In this document: positions 9,648-18,935 of the stretch, piece by piece
How positions within the stretch are numbered: the first letter of the stretch is position 1
Layout of the letters: each line of letters opens with the position of its first letter
Notes under the pieces: model-generated
Seen by the model: only the letters and a program-made list of their open reading frames with translations
Database searches by the model: none
What the model was told of the DNA's origin: nothing
NCBI GenBank assembly: GCA_945910395.1
Contig: CAMDYX010000001.1
Location: 186,001-250,000, forward strand
Direction: 5' to 3'
Length of the DNA stretch: 64,000 nucleotides
Source: an uncultured Agathobacter sp.
Lineage (GTDB): Bacteria; Bacillota; Clostridia; Lachnospirales; Lachnospiraceae
Program-made: the position numbers and the translations under genes

Positions 9648-9675
9648 TTGCTACTCTTGTCCTTCCAAATCCACT

Positions 9676-11307
9676 CTAATTAAATATAATATCTGATGAT
9701 TCGTCAATATTTTGAATAATATCATAATCATATACATATACGACATATCCCTGCAATTCAAAAACCTCTATCGGATCTCCAAACCAGCCTTGCAGATACT
9801 CGCCGTTTATCCCGTTTTCATAACTATTAAGCATTAAAAAAGTAGGTTCATTCGACGTCTGATAATTTTCGTAATCTACAAGCCACGGAAAAATTTCTAT
9901 CTTATTTTGCTCGATTACAAGCGCGTTAATGTTCAATTCAAAATCAGAATATACATCATATTTATAAGAATTCCAATAAGAAGCATATCCTTTATAGAGT
10001 CCGTGTTCTTCTAATCCTTTTACCAACTCTTTATTTGTATTGTAACTTTCTATCCACCCAATTCCGGAAACAAGGATTCTTCCGCACATGGCTGCTGTAA
10101 CAACAGCCATTCCCATAGTGAACACGAAAGTTCTAAAATCATTTCTTTTAATAAAGTATTCCCCAATATATCTGGCTGACATAACGAGGCATAAATAGAT
10201 GGATGTAATCAAATATCTTCCTGTAGTATATCCACACCATACCATCATTAAGATAATAATCAGATTATGTACACATGTAAATACAATAAAATACTGTACT
10301 GTTCTCTTTTCCTCTTTGAATTTTAGAATTTGCAAAAAAGGAAATACAAAAACCAGTAAAATAGCACAAAGAAGGCAAATCATATTCTCTATGCCTTGTA
10401 TCGAAAATAATTCTGTGGACGCAACATAACCAAAATCCACAAAAATGCTAAGCATTCCATTCACAAAATTATCCCAGCATTGTAATGCGTCATTCGGAAA
10501 TCTCATAAATGTACTAACACCTGCACCTAAGAGTTTTTGTTTGCTCAGTCGCATATAAATAAACAGTCCTATTCCTGAGCTAATCGTAATTAAACCCACA
10601 CGATATACGAGTTTTTTCAATTCTCCGGAGCATTTCTTAATAGAATCTACATTCTTATTCTCAATAAAAAAGATTATCATTTCTGTTCCGATAATTGCAC
10701 AGGATATCTCTGCAAGGAATCGGATACTTCCCATGCATAAAAGAACTAACAAAATCAAAATATAACCGGAATAAAGTACCTTTTTCCTTTTCCTACATTC
10801 ATTCAATTTTATCATCCATGCACAGCTTAATAAAATCCATGCAATAGAGAGCACATATACCCCTTCATACAGAATACAGTCTGCCGCACTATTAATAAAT
10901 TCTCCGATTGCATCTCCCCCTGTCATTCCATGGACATACACAAAGCAGAATGGTATTGCAATCACCCATGCATGGGAATTGAATACTTTTTTAAAGAAAT
11001 ACTGCATGATACAACACGATGTAGCAAGTGCGAGTACCGTCGCAAGCATTCGTAACAATGCTTGATTTTTTACAATTTTGCAAAATGGTAAGACAAAAAG
11101 ATTTACACCTAATGTCCAAAATTCGCCATTTACATAACACCATGAATCCGGAATGAATTGCTTATTATTTATCTGGCACTTTGCAAGCATGGTTGCCGTT
11201 GCAGTATCTGAATGTATGGTAGATATCCCATATGTCATAATGGAATATAACATAACAAGTATCGCGCCATAGCATATTATCTTTAATGCTTTATCTGTCT
11301 TTTTCAA
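9676..11307 (-). CDS. Polytopic membrane protein of unknown family
   Basis: 543 residues with about eleven hydrophobic segments and a soluble C-terminal tail from roughly 440. I do not recognise a named family. Early in the first outer loop is STIHSDTATATMLA, an acidic site positioned as in GT-C glycosyltransferases, so transfer of a lipid-linked sugar outside the membrane is possible, but flipping or another role cannot be excluded. The start is TTG at 11307, with AGAGGG seven bases upstream; no ATG fits as well. Coding sequence is AT-rich. It precedes the ABC permease by 28 bases. Confidence 0.7.
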   Translation of the reverse strand: MKKTDKALKIICYGAILVMLYSIMTYGISTIHSDTATATMLAKCQINNKQFIPDSWCYVNGEFWTLGVNLFVLPFCKIVKNQALLRMLATVLALATSCCIMQYFFKKVFNSHAWVIAIPFCFVYVHGMTGGDAIGEFINSAADCILYEGVYVLSIAWILLSCAWMIKLNECRKRKKVLYSGYILILLVLLCMGSIRFLAEISCAIIGTEMIIFFIENKNVDSIKKCSGELKKLVYRVGLITISSGIGLFIYMRLSKQKLLGAGVSTFMRFPNDALQCWDNFVNGMLSIFVDFGYVASTELFSIQGIENMICLLCAILLVFVFPFLQILKFKEEKRTVQYFIVFTCVHNLIIILMMVWCGYTTGRYLITSIYLCLVMSARYIGEYFIKRNDFRTFVFTMGMAVVTAAMCGRILVSGIGWIESYNTNKELVKGLEEHGLYKGYASYWNSYKYDVYSDFELNINALVIEQNKIEIFPWLVDYENYQTSNEPTFLMLNSYENGINGEYLQGWFGDPIEVFELQGYVVYVYDYDIIQNIDESSDIIFN

Positions 11308-11314
11308 AGAATGT

Positions 11315-11320
11315 CCCTCT
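11315..11320 (-). promoter_or_regulatory. Ribosome binding site selecting a TTG start
   Basis: AGAGGG on the minus strand, seven bases before TTG 11307. It lies in the 29-base gap 11308-11336, the largest intergenic gap of the window. I see no hairpin with a T-run in that gap. Confidence 0.65.
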
Positions 11321-11336
11321 ATACTAATACATAATA

Positions 11337-12461
11337 CTATTTTACAAACGTGAACATATTATAATTTGCAGAATCCTCATCATCATGTGCACCTATCATA
11401 AACTGTGCGTAACATAATATAACAGTATCAAAATCATTATCTAAAATATATTTTTCCAGATTAAACTGTTCGTCAACATCTCTTAATACCACATAGTCCA
11501 TTTCTGAGATACCTAAAGATAAAAAAGGTTCCGTTGTCTGATCGTATGAATCACCAACCAAAAGGACTTTTCCGTAAGCTATATCTTCATTATGACATTC
11601 CCTTTGCATATAAGAATAATGCCAGCTTGGCGAATCATATACATTAGCGTTTAAATCATATATGGTTTCATCTATAAAATCTTCAAATGCTCCTGCCTCA
11701 TTCCCATCTGCCGTTGCAAATAAATAGTGTGTTTCATTCTTAGGCTTTATTTCCGTATAATCATCTAAACCAACATATGCCTGAGACACCTTTCGCCCCT
11801 GCTCCCCAAGCCAACAGCTTTCCCTGGTAATCATTTCAAAGTTAGATTCATCGTATATTGAAGTATCTATAGAATAACCACAGTTCTCGTTCAATCCTTC
11901 TGCAATTTGTTTTGCTGCCCATAATCCACTCCTGGTTGTCCAATGATGGTCTGTCCGATAAAACATTTCGCGAACATTCATATGGTCTTCCAAAATATTA
12001 TCTCTCAAATCAATAACAAAAACTCCCTCATTCGATAGACGTTCCATCAATAATGTTGCATTTGCATTTCCATATGTTTCTGTTCCGAATTGCTCCGTAA
12101 ACCACTCGTCATCTGTGTATTTGACTGGTTTATTAACATACACAAGATTGATCCCCGCCTTATCCAGACTGTTCTTTAGTGCCATTACCTGCTGATATTC
12201 ATAATCTGTTGAGGTTTTTGGATAAGCAGATACAATATAGTTATCATCTGTAATGTACATCCCAAGATCACTATAGTATCCGTTCATTTTTAAAATCTTA
12301 GCCATACTGCCATTTATATCAATAAAGTTCTGCTTCTGCCATAAGTCAAAATTGTAATCGTATCGCCACGATTTTATAAAGAAAAAACTAATCATTAATA
12401 TAAAAAGAACAGCAGCAACTCTTTCTGCCCAGCTTACATTTCGCATAATTACTTTATCCAT
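11337..12461 (-). CDS. AlgX/AlgJ-like SGNH-fold O-acetyltransferase partner
   Basis: 374 residues from ATG 12461. One membrane anchor (about 13-30) is followed by an extracytoplasmic domain with DHHWT at 171-175 and GDS at 303-305, matching the AlgX/AlgJ/DltD-like family that transfers acetyl groups delivered by an MBOAT protein onto polysaccharide outside the membrane. The MBOAT gene lies immediately upstream, four bases away, so the two form an AlgI-AlgX-type O-acetylation module. The open frame continues back to 12539, but that would overlap the MBOAT gene by 74 bases; ATG at 12446 is another option. Confidence 0.85.
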   Translation of the reverse strand: MDKVIMRNVSWAERVAAVLFILMISFFFIKSWRYDYNFDLWQKQNFIDINGSMAKILKMNGYYSDLGMYITDDNYIVSAYPKTSTDYEYQQVMALKNSLDKAGINLVYVNKPVKYTDDEWFTEQFGTETYGNANATLLMERLSNEGVFVIDLRDNILEDHMNVREMFYRTDHHWTTRSGLWAAKQIAEGLNENCGYSIDTSIYDESNFEMITRESCWLGEQGRKVSQAYVGLDDYTEIKPKNETHYLFATADGNEAGAFEDFIDETIYDLNANVYDSPSWHYSYMQRECHNEDIAYGKVLLVGDSYDQTTEPFLSLGISEMDYVVLRDVDEQFNLEKYILDNDFDTVILCYAQFMIGAHDDEDSANYNMFTFVK

Positions 12462-12465
12462 TCCA

Positions 12466-13845
12466 CTAAAAATTTGCATACATAAAAGGGTTATTTGCTC
12501 CTGCAACGACAAAAGAAATGGCCCAGAGGAAACCCGCACCCAGACAAATCATATGTACCGTTTGCCATACTTCATATATAACCCTTTTTTTCACAATTCT
12601 TTTTTCAATAAAAGGTACAATTGGAAAACAAAATATAATGGCAGCTAAAATAAATATACCATAATCTCTTAACAAAAAAGAACATCTCGCATCCGCAAGA
12701 CTATTTGAACTATACATAAGCATACTCTTTATATATCCTATAGCTTGCGTTATACTTTGCGAGCGAAAAATAACAAATTGAAAATTGATAAACAAAATCG
12801 TTCCTACTCTATATATGAATTTCATGATCATATTTTTGAATTTAAGTGGGTATCCGGATATTTTTTCGAATGCTATAACAACAAAATAGCCAATTCCCCA
12901 TGCAATAAAATTTGCGGTTGCACCATGCCATATTCCGGTAAGCAGCCATACGACAAATAAGTTCAACAGCACTCTTCTTTTATTCACTCTTGAACCGCCC
13001 ATTGGAATATATATGTAATCTCTGAACCATGCTCCTAAAGTAATATGCCACTTTCTCCAGAATTCAGATACCGACTGCGTCATAAAAGGATACTCAAAAT
13101 TCTCCGGGCACTCATATCCGAACATTCTTGTTAATCCGATTGCCATATCGGAATATCCTGCGAAATCAAAGAACAATTGTAGTGAAAAGCAAATTGACCC
13201 AAGCCACACTAAACGAAAAGAAATATCTGCGTTCGCGGTTGAAAAAACTTCATTTACAATATTAGCTAAAACATCTGCAATCAGCACCTTTTTGCAAAAT
13301 CCTCGAATAAACCGATATGTTCCTTCCGCAAAAGAATTAAACATTTGCTTCTTTTCTCGCACAACAGACTCTATCGGCTTCATATTTTCATATCTTGAAA
13401 GCGGTCCTGATTGAATTTGTGCAAAAAAACATAAGAAAAAAATATCATGAATAGGGCTGTTGTTAAGCGCAACCTTCTCTCCATAAACATCACATAAATA
13501 TGAAATTGCTTTAAATGTAAAAAAAGAAATTCCAATAAAGGAGCTGATTCTGCAATCAAAATATTTAAAATAAGTTAGTAAGCCTATATTATAAATTATT
13601 CCGGCAAAAAGCAAAAATTTTTTTAATCCAATTTGCTTTTTTATGAAATAAATAAAGCGTCCACATAGTACATTTACAATAATAGAAATAACAAACAAAA
13701 TCAAAAACTCTCGTGCTGCAATTGCATAAAAAATTAAACTTAATACTACTAATGCTATTTCTCTTAATTCTTCCCTTATTACATTGTACACTAACAACGC
13801 AATCGGCAAAAATCCGAACAAAAAGGAAATACTTGTAAATGACAT
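12466..13845 (-). CDS. MBOAT family O-acyltransferase (AlgI/DltB-like)
   Basis: 459 residues, around eleven membrane segments. SEFWRKWHITLGAWFRDYIY near 259-278 and GIWHGAT near 304-310 carry the two conserved histidines (267 and 307) of membrane-bound O-acyltransferases. AlgI-type members pass acetyl groups from acetyl-CoA through the membrane to an extracytoplasmic SGNH partner; the AlgX-like gene directly downstream supplies that partner. This is therefore a second, mechanistically distinct acylation route beside the acyltransferase-3 proteins. DltB is an alternative reading, but no dltA, dltC or dltD is present. AT-rich: 14 of 60 bases are G or C at 13621-13680. Confidence 0.93.
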   Translation of the reverse strand: MSFTSISFLFGFLPIALLVYNVIREELREIALVVLSLIFYAIAAREFLILFVISIIVNVLCGRFIYFIKKQIGLKKFLLFAGIIYNIGLLTYFKYFDCRISSFIGISFFTFKAISYLCDVYGEKVALNNSPIHDIFFLCFFAQIQSGPLSRYENMKPIESVVREKKQMFNSFAEGTYRFIRGFCKKVLIADVLANIVNEVFSTANADISFRLVWLGSICFSLQLFFDFAGYSDMAIGLTRMFGYECPENFEYPFMTQSVSEFWRKWHITLGAWFRDYIYIPMGGSRVNKRRVLLNLFVVWLLTGIWHGATANFIAWGIGYFVVIAFEKISGYPLKFKNMIMKFIYRVGTILFINFQFVIFRSQSITQAIGYIKSMLMYSSNSLADARCSFLLRDYGIFILAAIIFCFPIVPFIEKRIVKKRVIYEVWQTVHMICLGAGFLWAISFVVAGANNPFMYANF

Positions 13846-13848
13846 CTT

Positions 13849-15183
13849 CTATTTTAATCCCTTCTTTATCATCTTTATCATATAGTCAATCATCTCATCC
13901 GTCATCCCCGGATATACCCCAATCCAAAAGCTGTCTCTCATGATGCGATCTGTATTCTCCAAAGATCCAACCACACGGTATCCCTGCCCGGATTTTCGCA
14001 TTTGGTCGAAGCATGGATGCTTGGTCAGATTGCCGGCAAAAAGCATTCTCGTCTGAATTCCGCTCGCCTCTAAGAACTGTACCAGCTCATTTCTGCTCGT
14101 TCCTTCCTTGCAGGTAATTAAGAATCCAAACCAGCTTGGGTTCGCATTTTCACAGGCCACCGGAAGAATCAGCTTATCCTGTGTATCCTGTAACCCTTCA
14201 TACAGGCGATTAAAATTGTGTATTCTTCGTTTCACAAAATCAGGGAATTTCTTAATCTGCGCACATCCGACTGCTGCCTGCATATCGGTGGCTTTCAGAT
14301 TATACCCAAAGTGTGAATACACATACTTGTGATCATATCCCTTTGGCAACTCTCCATACTGCCCATCATACCTATGCCCGCACAGATTATCCTGTCCGGA
14401 AGCACATACACAGTCTCTTCCCCAATCTCTCATGGAGCGGACAATCTTGTTCAGTAATGGGTTATTCGTATATACCGCGCCTCCTTCGCCCATTGTCATA
14501 TGATGAGGCGGATAAAAACTGGATGTTCCGATATCTCCGATCGTTCCTGTTAACTTCTGTTCTCCGTTTATTGTATATACAGAGCCTAACGCATCACAAT
14601 TATCCTCAATGAGCCACAGATGGTGCTTATCGCAAAAGGCTTTTACTGCTGCAAGGTCAAATGGGTTGCCCAAAGTATGTGCAGCCATAACCACCTTGGT
14701 CTTTTCGGATAGCGCGGCTTCCAGCATGTTCACATCCATATTGTACTGCGGAATCGTCACATCAATGAATACCGGAACAACTCCATACTGAATAGCCGGT
14801 GTGACCGTTGTCGGAAATCCTGCTGCAACCGTAATCATTTCATCTCCGGGTTTCACCTGGCGCTCTCCAAGTAGCGGAGAAGTAAGTGCCATAAATGCAC
14901 ATAAATTCGCAGAGGAGCCTGAGTTTACCAAGGAACAGTATCTCACACCGAGATATTTTGCGAATTCCCGCTCAAACTCCACCGTGTATCTTCCTGCAGT
15001 AAGCCAGAATTCCAAAGAACTGTCCACCAGATTGACCATCTCATCATGGTCATATACACGGGAAGCATATGGAATACGGTCGCCTTCCTTATATTCTTTT
15101 TTTGCATGATATTTATCGCAGTACTCTGCTACTGCCGCAAGGATTTCTTCCCTTGCCTGACTCTCTGTCTTATTCTCAAACAT
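13849..15183 (-). CDS. rfbH: CDP-6-deoxy-4-keto-hexose 3-dehydrase (RfbH/DdhC)
   Basis: 444 residues, full length for the E1 enzyme of 3,6-dideoxyhexose synthesis. It has the aminotransferase fold, but the PLP lysine is replaced: in SFYPPHHMTMGEGG, H227 occupies the lysine site, as in E1, which uses PMP. C196, C258, C260 and C268 reproduce the iron-sulfur pattern C-Xn-C-X-C-X7-C of that enzyme (here n is 61). It removes the C3 hydroxyl of CDP-4-keto-6-deoxyglucose together with an electron-donating reductase (E3), which is not seen in this window. It overlaps the epimerase gene upstream by 8 bases; rfbF is at 25939. Confidence 0.95.
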   Translation of the reverse strand: MFENKTESQAREEILAAVAEYCDKYHAKKEYKEGDRIPYASRVYDHDEMVNLVDSSLEFWLTAGRYTVEFEREFAKYLGVRYCSLVNSGSSANLCAFMALTSPLLGERQVKPGDEMITVAAGFPTTVTPAIQYGVVPVFIDVTIPQYNMDVNMLEAALSEKTKVVMAAHTLGNPFDLAAVKAFCDKHHLWLIEDNCDALGSVYTINGEQKLTGTIGDIGTSSFYPPHHMTMGEGGAVYTNNPLLNKIVRSMRDWGRDCVCASGQDNLCGHRYDGQYGELPKGYDHKYVYSHFGYNLKATDMQAAVGCAQIKKFPDFVKRRIHNFNRLYEGLQDTQDKLILPVACENANPSWFGFLITCKEGTSRNELVQFLEASGIQTRMLFAGNLTKHPCFDQMRKSGQGYRVVGSLENTDRIMRDSFWIGVYPGMTDEMIDYMIKMIKKGLK

Positions 15184-16096
15184 TCTCTTTTACCCACTCT
15201 ATGGTTCTATTTATTCCATCCTCAAAGGTTACCTTCGGCACAAAACCGGTATCCTCTGTCAGTTGCGAGATATCCGCCTCTAAATGCATGACCTGTTTTT
15301 CTGAATATGGGATTGCTCCAAATTCCGGAGTAACCTTTGGATTTGCAGTATTGCATATATCGGTAACAAACTCCCGGAGAGTTCTTGTTCTCCCACTTCC
15401 AAGGACATAGGTCTTCCCATCCATGCCAGCCTGCCCCATACGGTATAACGCTTCTCCGGCATCCTCACTATACAGATAATCCCACACCTGTTCTCCCTTT
15501 GTAAAGCGTGGATTTTCGCCCTTTAAGCTTGTACGAATTGCATAGGATACCAGAGAATTTTCTCCATCACAGGGTCCGTATACGCTTAAGATTCTTCCCC
15601 AGACATGCCGCATTCCCAGCTTTTGACATTCGATTCTCGTCATGTTTCCCGCACACAGCTTTGCCATTCCATAGCCATTCTCAGGCTTACATGGCATATC
15701 CGGTGTAATGACACCTTCCACCCGTCCATATTCCGCCTGGGACCCTGCTCCTACGAACACCTCGCATCCCAGCCTTTTGGCAAGATGAACCGCATCAATC
15801 GCATATGAAATATTCTTCGCTTGAAGTGCCATGTCATTTCTTGCATCAGTTCCAAAGGTTCCCTGCCATGCAAGAAAATAGAATGCATCTATTTGAGGAA
15901 GTGATTTTTCCGAAAAATCCTTCATATCTTCCATTCCACAGCATACCATATGAATGTTCTTTGTCTGTGAAATTACATTCTTGCGTTTTGAATCCGGCCG
16001 AAGAAAAACATAGCATTCGATTCCATGGGCCATACAGCTTTGAATCAGGCCATGTCCTACTGTACCGGTAGCACCGATGATTGCAACTCTCTTCAT
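15176..16096 (-). CDS. NAD(P)-dependent epimerase/reductase, probable CDP-paratose/abequose synthase type
   Basis: 306-residue extended short-chain dehydrogenase. GATGTVG at 8-14 binds the nucleotide, and Y142/K146 (NGYGMAK) with S119 form the catalytic site. RfbS/RfbJ-type reductases of this size reduce the 4-keto group of CDP-3,6-dideoxy-hexulose. Position directly before rfbH, with an 8-base overlap, makes that the best hypothesis. Final product (paratose, abequose, ascarylose precursor or other) cannot be decided. It overlaps the upstream HtrL/YibB gene by ATGA. Confidence 0.82.
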   Translation of the reverse strand: MKRVAIIGATGTVGHGLIQSCMAHGIECYVFLRPDSKRKNVISQTKNIHMVCCGMEDMKDFSEKSLPQIDAFYFLAWQGTFGTDARNDMALQAKNISYAIDAVHLAKRLGCEVFVGAGSQAEYGRVEGVITPDMPCKPENGYGMAKLCAGNMTRIECQKLGMRHVWGRILSVYGPCDGENSLVSYAIRTSLKGENPRFTKGEQVWDYLYSEDAGEALYRMGQAGMDGKTYVLGSGRTRTLREFVTDICNTANPKVTPEFGAIPYSEKQVMHLEADISQLTEDTGFVPKVTFEDGINRTIEWVKENV

Positions 16097-17013
16097 CTTT
16101 CTACTCTTATATCCTTCCCATTGCTTGCTCCATTCATGATATCATCCATCATATGAGTATATCCATCATATGAAAATGCTACATCGAATAGTTTTGGATA
16201 TTTTTTTATCATGTACGTAATTATCCCCTGTTCAGAAGATAATAGTTTGTGCTTCATGAATTCCATAACAGTATCATCGAAACACTTTGTGAATTGGATA
16301 ATGCTCTCCTTGTCCCCTCCAAATGCTGCTGCAGCCATTTGGTCCGGTATAAAGCAATACGCGATATTCTCTCGTGTCCACAGAAATTTCTGTCTTAGTG
16401 CACTCCATCTTGGTGCATGCAATGAAACACGTATTCCTTGTGGCCTATACATGATATTGCCATCCCATTTTTCCCAGAGCATATTATAGCATTCCTGAAA
16501 GCATCCTGCATCCATCCAATAATAGTATTCTGTATGATAGGGATTCCGTTTTACTGCCTCTTTCATAAACGTTATTTTTGCAAAATTTAAAATCGTATAA
16601 GTTGCAATTTCTCTTGGGGTAGGTTTATTCTGCACGATACAGCTTGTTCTTCTTGAGATTCTGGGATAATGTATTTTTTGTCTGAAAAAGAGTTTTTTTT
16701 GCATTCTGTCAAATATTTTTTCATATTCTTCGAGATTATCATACTTTTCCAGCTCTGAGAATTTCATCTCAACGATACATATTTTCCTGTCTAATTCCTT
16801 CTCCGTAAGATACTTCGCACATTCTGCATCGCAAAAACAAATGATGTTCTCAAACAGATCCGCCATTGTAATCAGGCTTTTCACGTAATACTCATAATAG
16901 GTCGACCGTGATGTTCCCTTTACATGGTTCAATTTATCAATTCCCATGTTAAAAAGCATGGTCACAATTGTTATTTTGTCAAAGGTTTCCTTTTCTTTTT
17001 GCAACACGAACAC
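16093..17013 (-). CDS. HtrL/YibB (WlaTC) family putative glycosyltransferase
   Basis: 306 residues. ITIVTMLFNMG near the start, the block around EIATYTILNFAKITFMKEA and YYWMDAGCFQ are features of the HtrL_YibB family, whose members lie in LPS/LOS and capsule loci and are thought to be glycosyltransferases. WMDAG may act as the metal-binding motif. Start is GTG at 17013, directly after the previous TAA, with AGGAG four bases before it. Donor unknown. It ends with an ATGA overlap onto the epimerase gene. Confidence 0.78.
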   Translation of the reverse strand: MFVLQKEKETFDKITIVTMLFNMGIDKLNHVKGTSRSTYYEYYVKSLITMADLFENIICFCDAECAKYLTEKELDRKICIVEMKFSELEKYDNLEEYEKIFDRMQKKLFFRQKIHYPRISRRTSCIVQNKPTPREIATYTILNFAKITFMKEAVKRNPYHTEYYYWMDAGCFQECYNMLWEKWDGNIMYRPQGIRVSLHAPRWSALRQKFLWTRENIAYCFIPDQMAAAAFGGDKESIIQFTKCFDDTVMEFMKHKLLSSEQGIITYMIKKYPKLFDVAFSYDGYTHMMDDIMNGASNGKDIRVER

Positions 17014-17847
17014 TTATCTCCTAAAAAACATCACAACCACTTTTACCATTTGTAAAATAGAGCGAATTCCAAATGGTTGTTTTTTCCATGGATCCTCCAC
17101 CATATCCGGACGTTCCAGATAGAATACTTCCGGATACTTAAAATCCTTCGGGCATTTATAATCCCATGTGCTTTGTGTCTTCAATTTATTGATTCGATTT
17201 CCCGGCCATTTAATCTCTGCGTCCTTTTTTACCGAAGAAGATCTTAGCATATAAGACATATGAAGGTAAAAATCTTCTGACCAATACGTACGAAATCCAT
17301 TTTCAGGTACTATATAGACACCATTTCCATCATAATATCCATCTGTTGTATCGTTGTCCCCGCCACAGGTAACTCCCGGAATATGCATTGATACCAATCG
17401 AAGCTCCATAGCACCGGTCTTTCCATCAAATGTATACAATTCTTTCTTGGGATCCCGATAATGATACACATCACCGGCACTCGCAATAAACGGAAAAATA
17501 CCACACTCCACATTCTCGGTCTCTATGGCCTGACGCATATGCTCCATTTCTTCCCTGTAGTGTATTTCATCTCCGTCTACTACTAAAAAGTAATCTGTTT
17601 GTGTACGCTCTACCTGTTCTCTTCGAAGACGTACAAATTCTTCTCTGCAGACAGTACCTTTTTCCTCAAAGATGACCTTATCCCGATAGTTTTTTTGAAT
17701 TTCTTTGATGATCTCTACTGTCTGATCAGTAGATCCTGTATCATAGATCAGCAATTGATCCATAAAGTCAATGACCGACATAATCGAAAACCATATCCAC
17801 TTTTCTTCGTTTCGCACAATGATATGTGCGGTTATTGTTTTATGCAT
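17014..17847 (-). CDS. Family 2 glycosyltransferase
   Basis: 277 residues. TAHIIVRNEEKWIW at the start, DTGSTDQT at 36-43 and VVDGDEIHY (DGD at 91-93) show a GT-A enzyme of the type often annotated as SPBc2/WaaE-like GT2. No clear membrane segment except a short hydrophobic C-terminus ending in basic residues, which could bind the membrane edge. It lies two bases after the GT4 gene upstream. Donor and acceptor unknown. Confidence 0.85.
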   Translation of the reverse strand: MHKTITAHIIVRNEEKWIWFSIMSVIDFMDQLLIYDTGSTDQTVEIIKEIQKNYRDKVIFEEKGTVCREEFVRLRREQVERTQTDYFLVVDGDEIHYREEMEHMRQAIETENVECGIFPFIASAGDVYHYRDPKKELYTFDGKTGAMELRLVSMHIPGVTCGGDNDTTDGYYDGNGVYIVPENGFRTYWSEDFYLHMSYMLRSSSVKKDAEIKWPGNRINKLKTQSTWDYKCPKDFKYPEVFYLERPDMVEDPWKKQPFGIRSILQMVKVVVMFFRR

Positions 17848-17849
17848 CC

Positions 17850-18935
17850 CTACTCCTCTTTCATTGCTTCAACAATTCGATCTGCAACTATTTCCCATGT
17901 ATAATTTTTTTTGTAAAATTCAAAGTTATCCTTCACATTTTGTTGATAGCTTTCTTCTGTCAAAAGCTCATACATGTATCCTGCCAATTCGTTTGGATCA
18001 TTTTTTTGTAACAAGCGACCGGTCTTTCCATCCTCAACCAGATATGGCATCTCAAATGCATTTCTTGCAATTACAGGCAGTCCATATAACAATGCTTCTA
18101 CAAACACAATTCCATATGCCTCAAAAAAGGAAGGCAGACAGAATACATCACACATATTGTAATAATGGATTACGGTGTCACGATCCGCCATTCCGACAAA
18201 GTGAACGCCTTCTATGGGTTCTTTGCTTTCATATCCGCCAAGCACATACAACTGCGCCTCCGGCATTTTCTTCTTTAGGATGGAAAATGCTTCAAGCACC
18301 AAAAATCCGCCTTTTCGTTCAAAGTCTTTCCCTACAAACAGAAGCTTTGTATGGGTCTTTTCCACTTTTTCAAGCTGAAACTTGCAGTTCGATCCGGCTC
18401 CGGCATATACGACTTCACAGGGAACCTTCTCGACATTCACCAAGTAGTCATGCAGCCATTGACTCATGGTAAAAATGCCTCTAATATTTGAAAAGGTCTC
18501 TAACTGTCTTTTGTTCCATTCCAAAAGACACTTTTCATCCATCCATTCAAAGGTACTAACAGAGAACTCTTTCGGATAATTTTCTTTGAAATGTATCAGA
18601 CTTCCTACTGATAAATCAATATATACCCAGGAATTCTTTTCTTTTTTCTTTATATCCGGTCCATATAAATACAGATTATTGCAATCTTGAATTCTAAGTC
18701 TCTTACATTTTTTATCTTCAATCCTGCCTCGCAATCCCCGATAATCACCACGATAAATCGTCTTTGAGGCAACTCGGTCAGCCACCCATTCGATATGATT
18801 GAGTCCAACATCCAAGTTTGTTACTTTCGCTTTTCTTTTCAATGCTTGCAATAATGCATAGGTTGTACCGCTCCAGTTTGCCTGCTGATTTCCTTTTTCA
18901 TATGAGGTTAAGTAGTTTATTTCAAATCCACTCAT
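17850..18935 (-). CDS. GT4 glycosyltransferase
   Basis: 361 residues, GT-B fold. The N-domain opens with INYLTSYEKGNQQANWSG; the C-domain has KLLFVGKDFERKGG and FEAYGIVFVEALLYGLP, giving the two glutamates eight residues apart typical of retaining GT4 enzymes. It uses a nucleotide sugar to extend a membrane-attached glycan from the cytoplasm. It shares an ATGA overlap with the double-GT4 gene upstream, so the two are probably translated in step. Confidence 0.88.
   Translation of the reverse strand: MSGFEINYLTSYEKGNQQANWSGTTYALLQALKRKAKVTNLDVGLNHIEWVADRVASKTIYRGDYRGLRGRIEDKKCKRLRIQDCNNLYLYGPDIKKKEKNSWVYIDLSVGSLIHFKENYPKEFSVSTFEWMDEKCLLEWNKRQLETFSNIRGIFTMSQWLHDYLVNVEKVPCEVVYAGAGSNCKFQLEKVEKTHTKLLFVGKDFERKGGFLVLEAFSILKKKMPEAQLYVLGGYESKEPIEGVHFVGMADRDTVIHYYNMCDVFCLPSFFEAYGIVFVEALLYGLPVIARNAFEMPYLVEDGKTGRLLQKNDPNELAGYMYELLTEESYQQNVKDNFEFYKKNYTWEIVADRIVEAMKEE

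Noticed and set aside
11308..11336. Largest intergenic gap as a promoter or terminator
   Set aside because: Only 29 bases, mostly ribosome binding site and AT-rich spacer; no stem-loop with a T-run and not enough room for a -35/-10 pair independent of coding sequence.
12462..12539. N-terminal extension of the AlgX-like protein
   Set aside because: It would overlap the MBOAT gene by 74 bases and place unrelated residues before the membrane anchor; later ATG codons fit better.
17771..18472. Open frame of 233 codons on the plus strand
   Set aside because: It lies antisense to two well-supported genes (GT2 at 17014 and GT4 at 17850), crosses their junction, has no ribosome site worth noting and a low-complexity, His/Ser/Leu-rich product.
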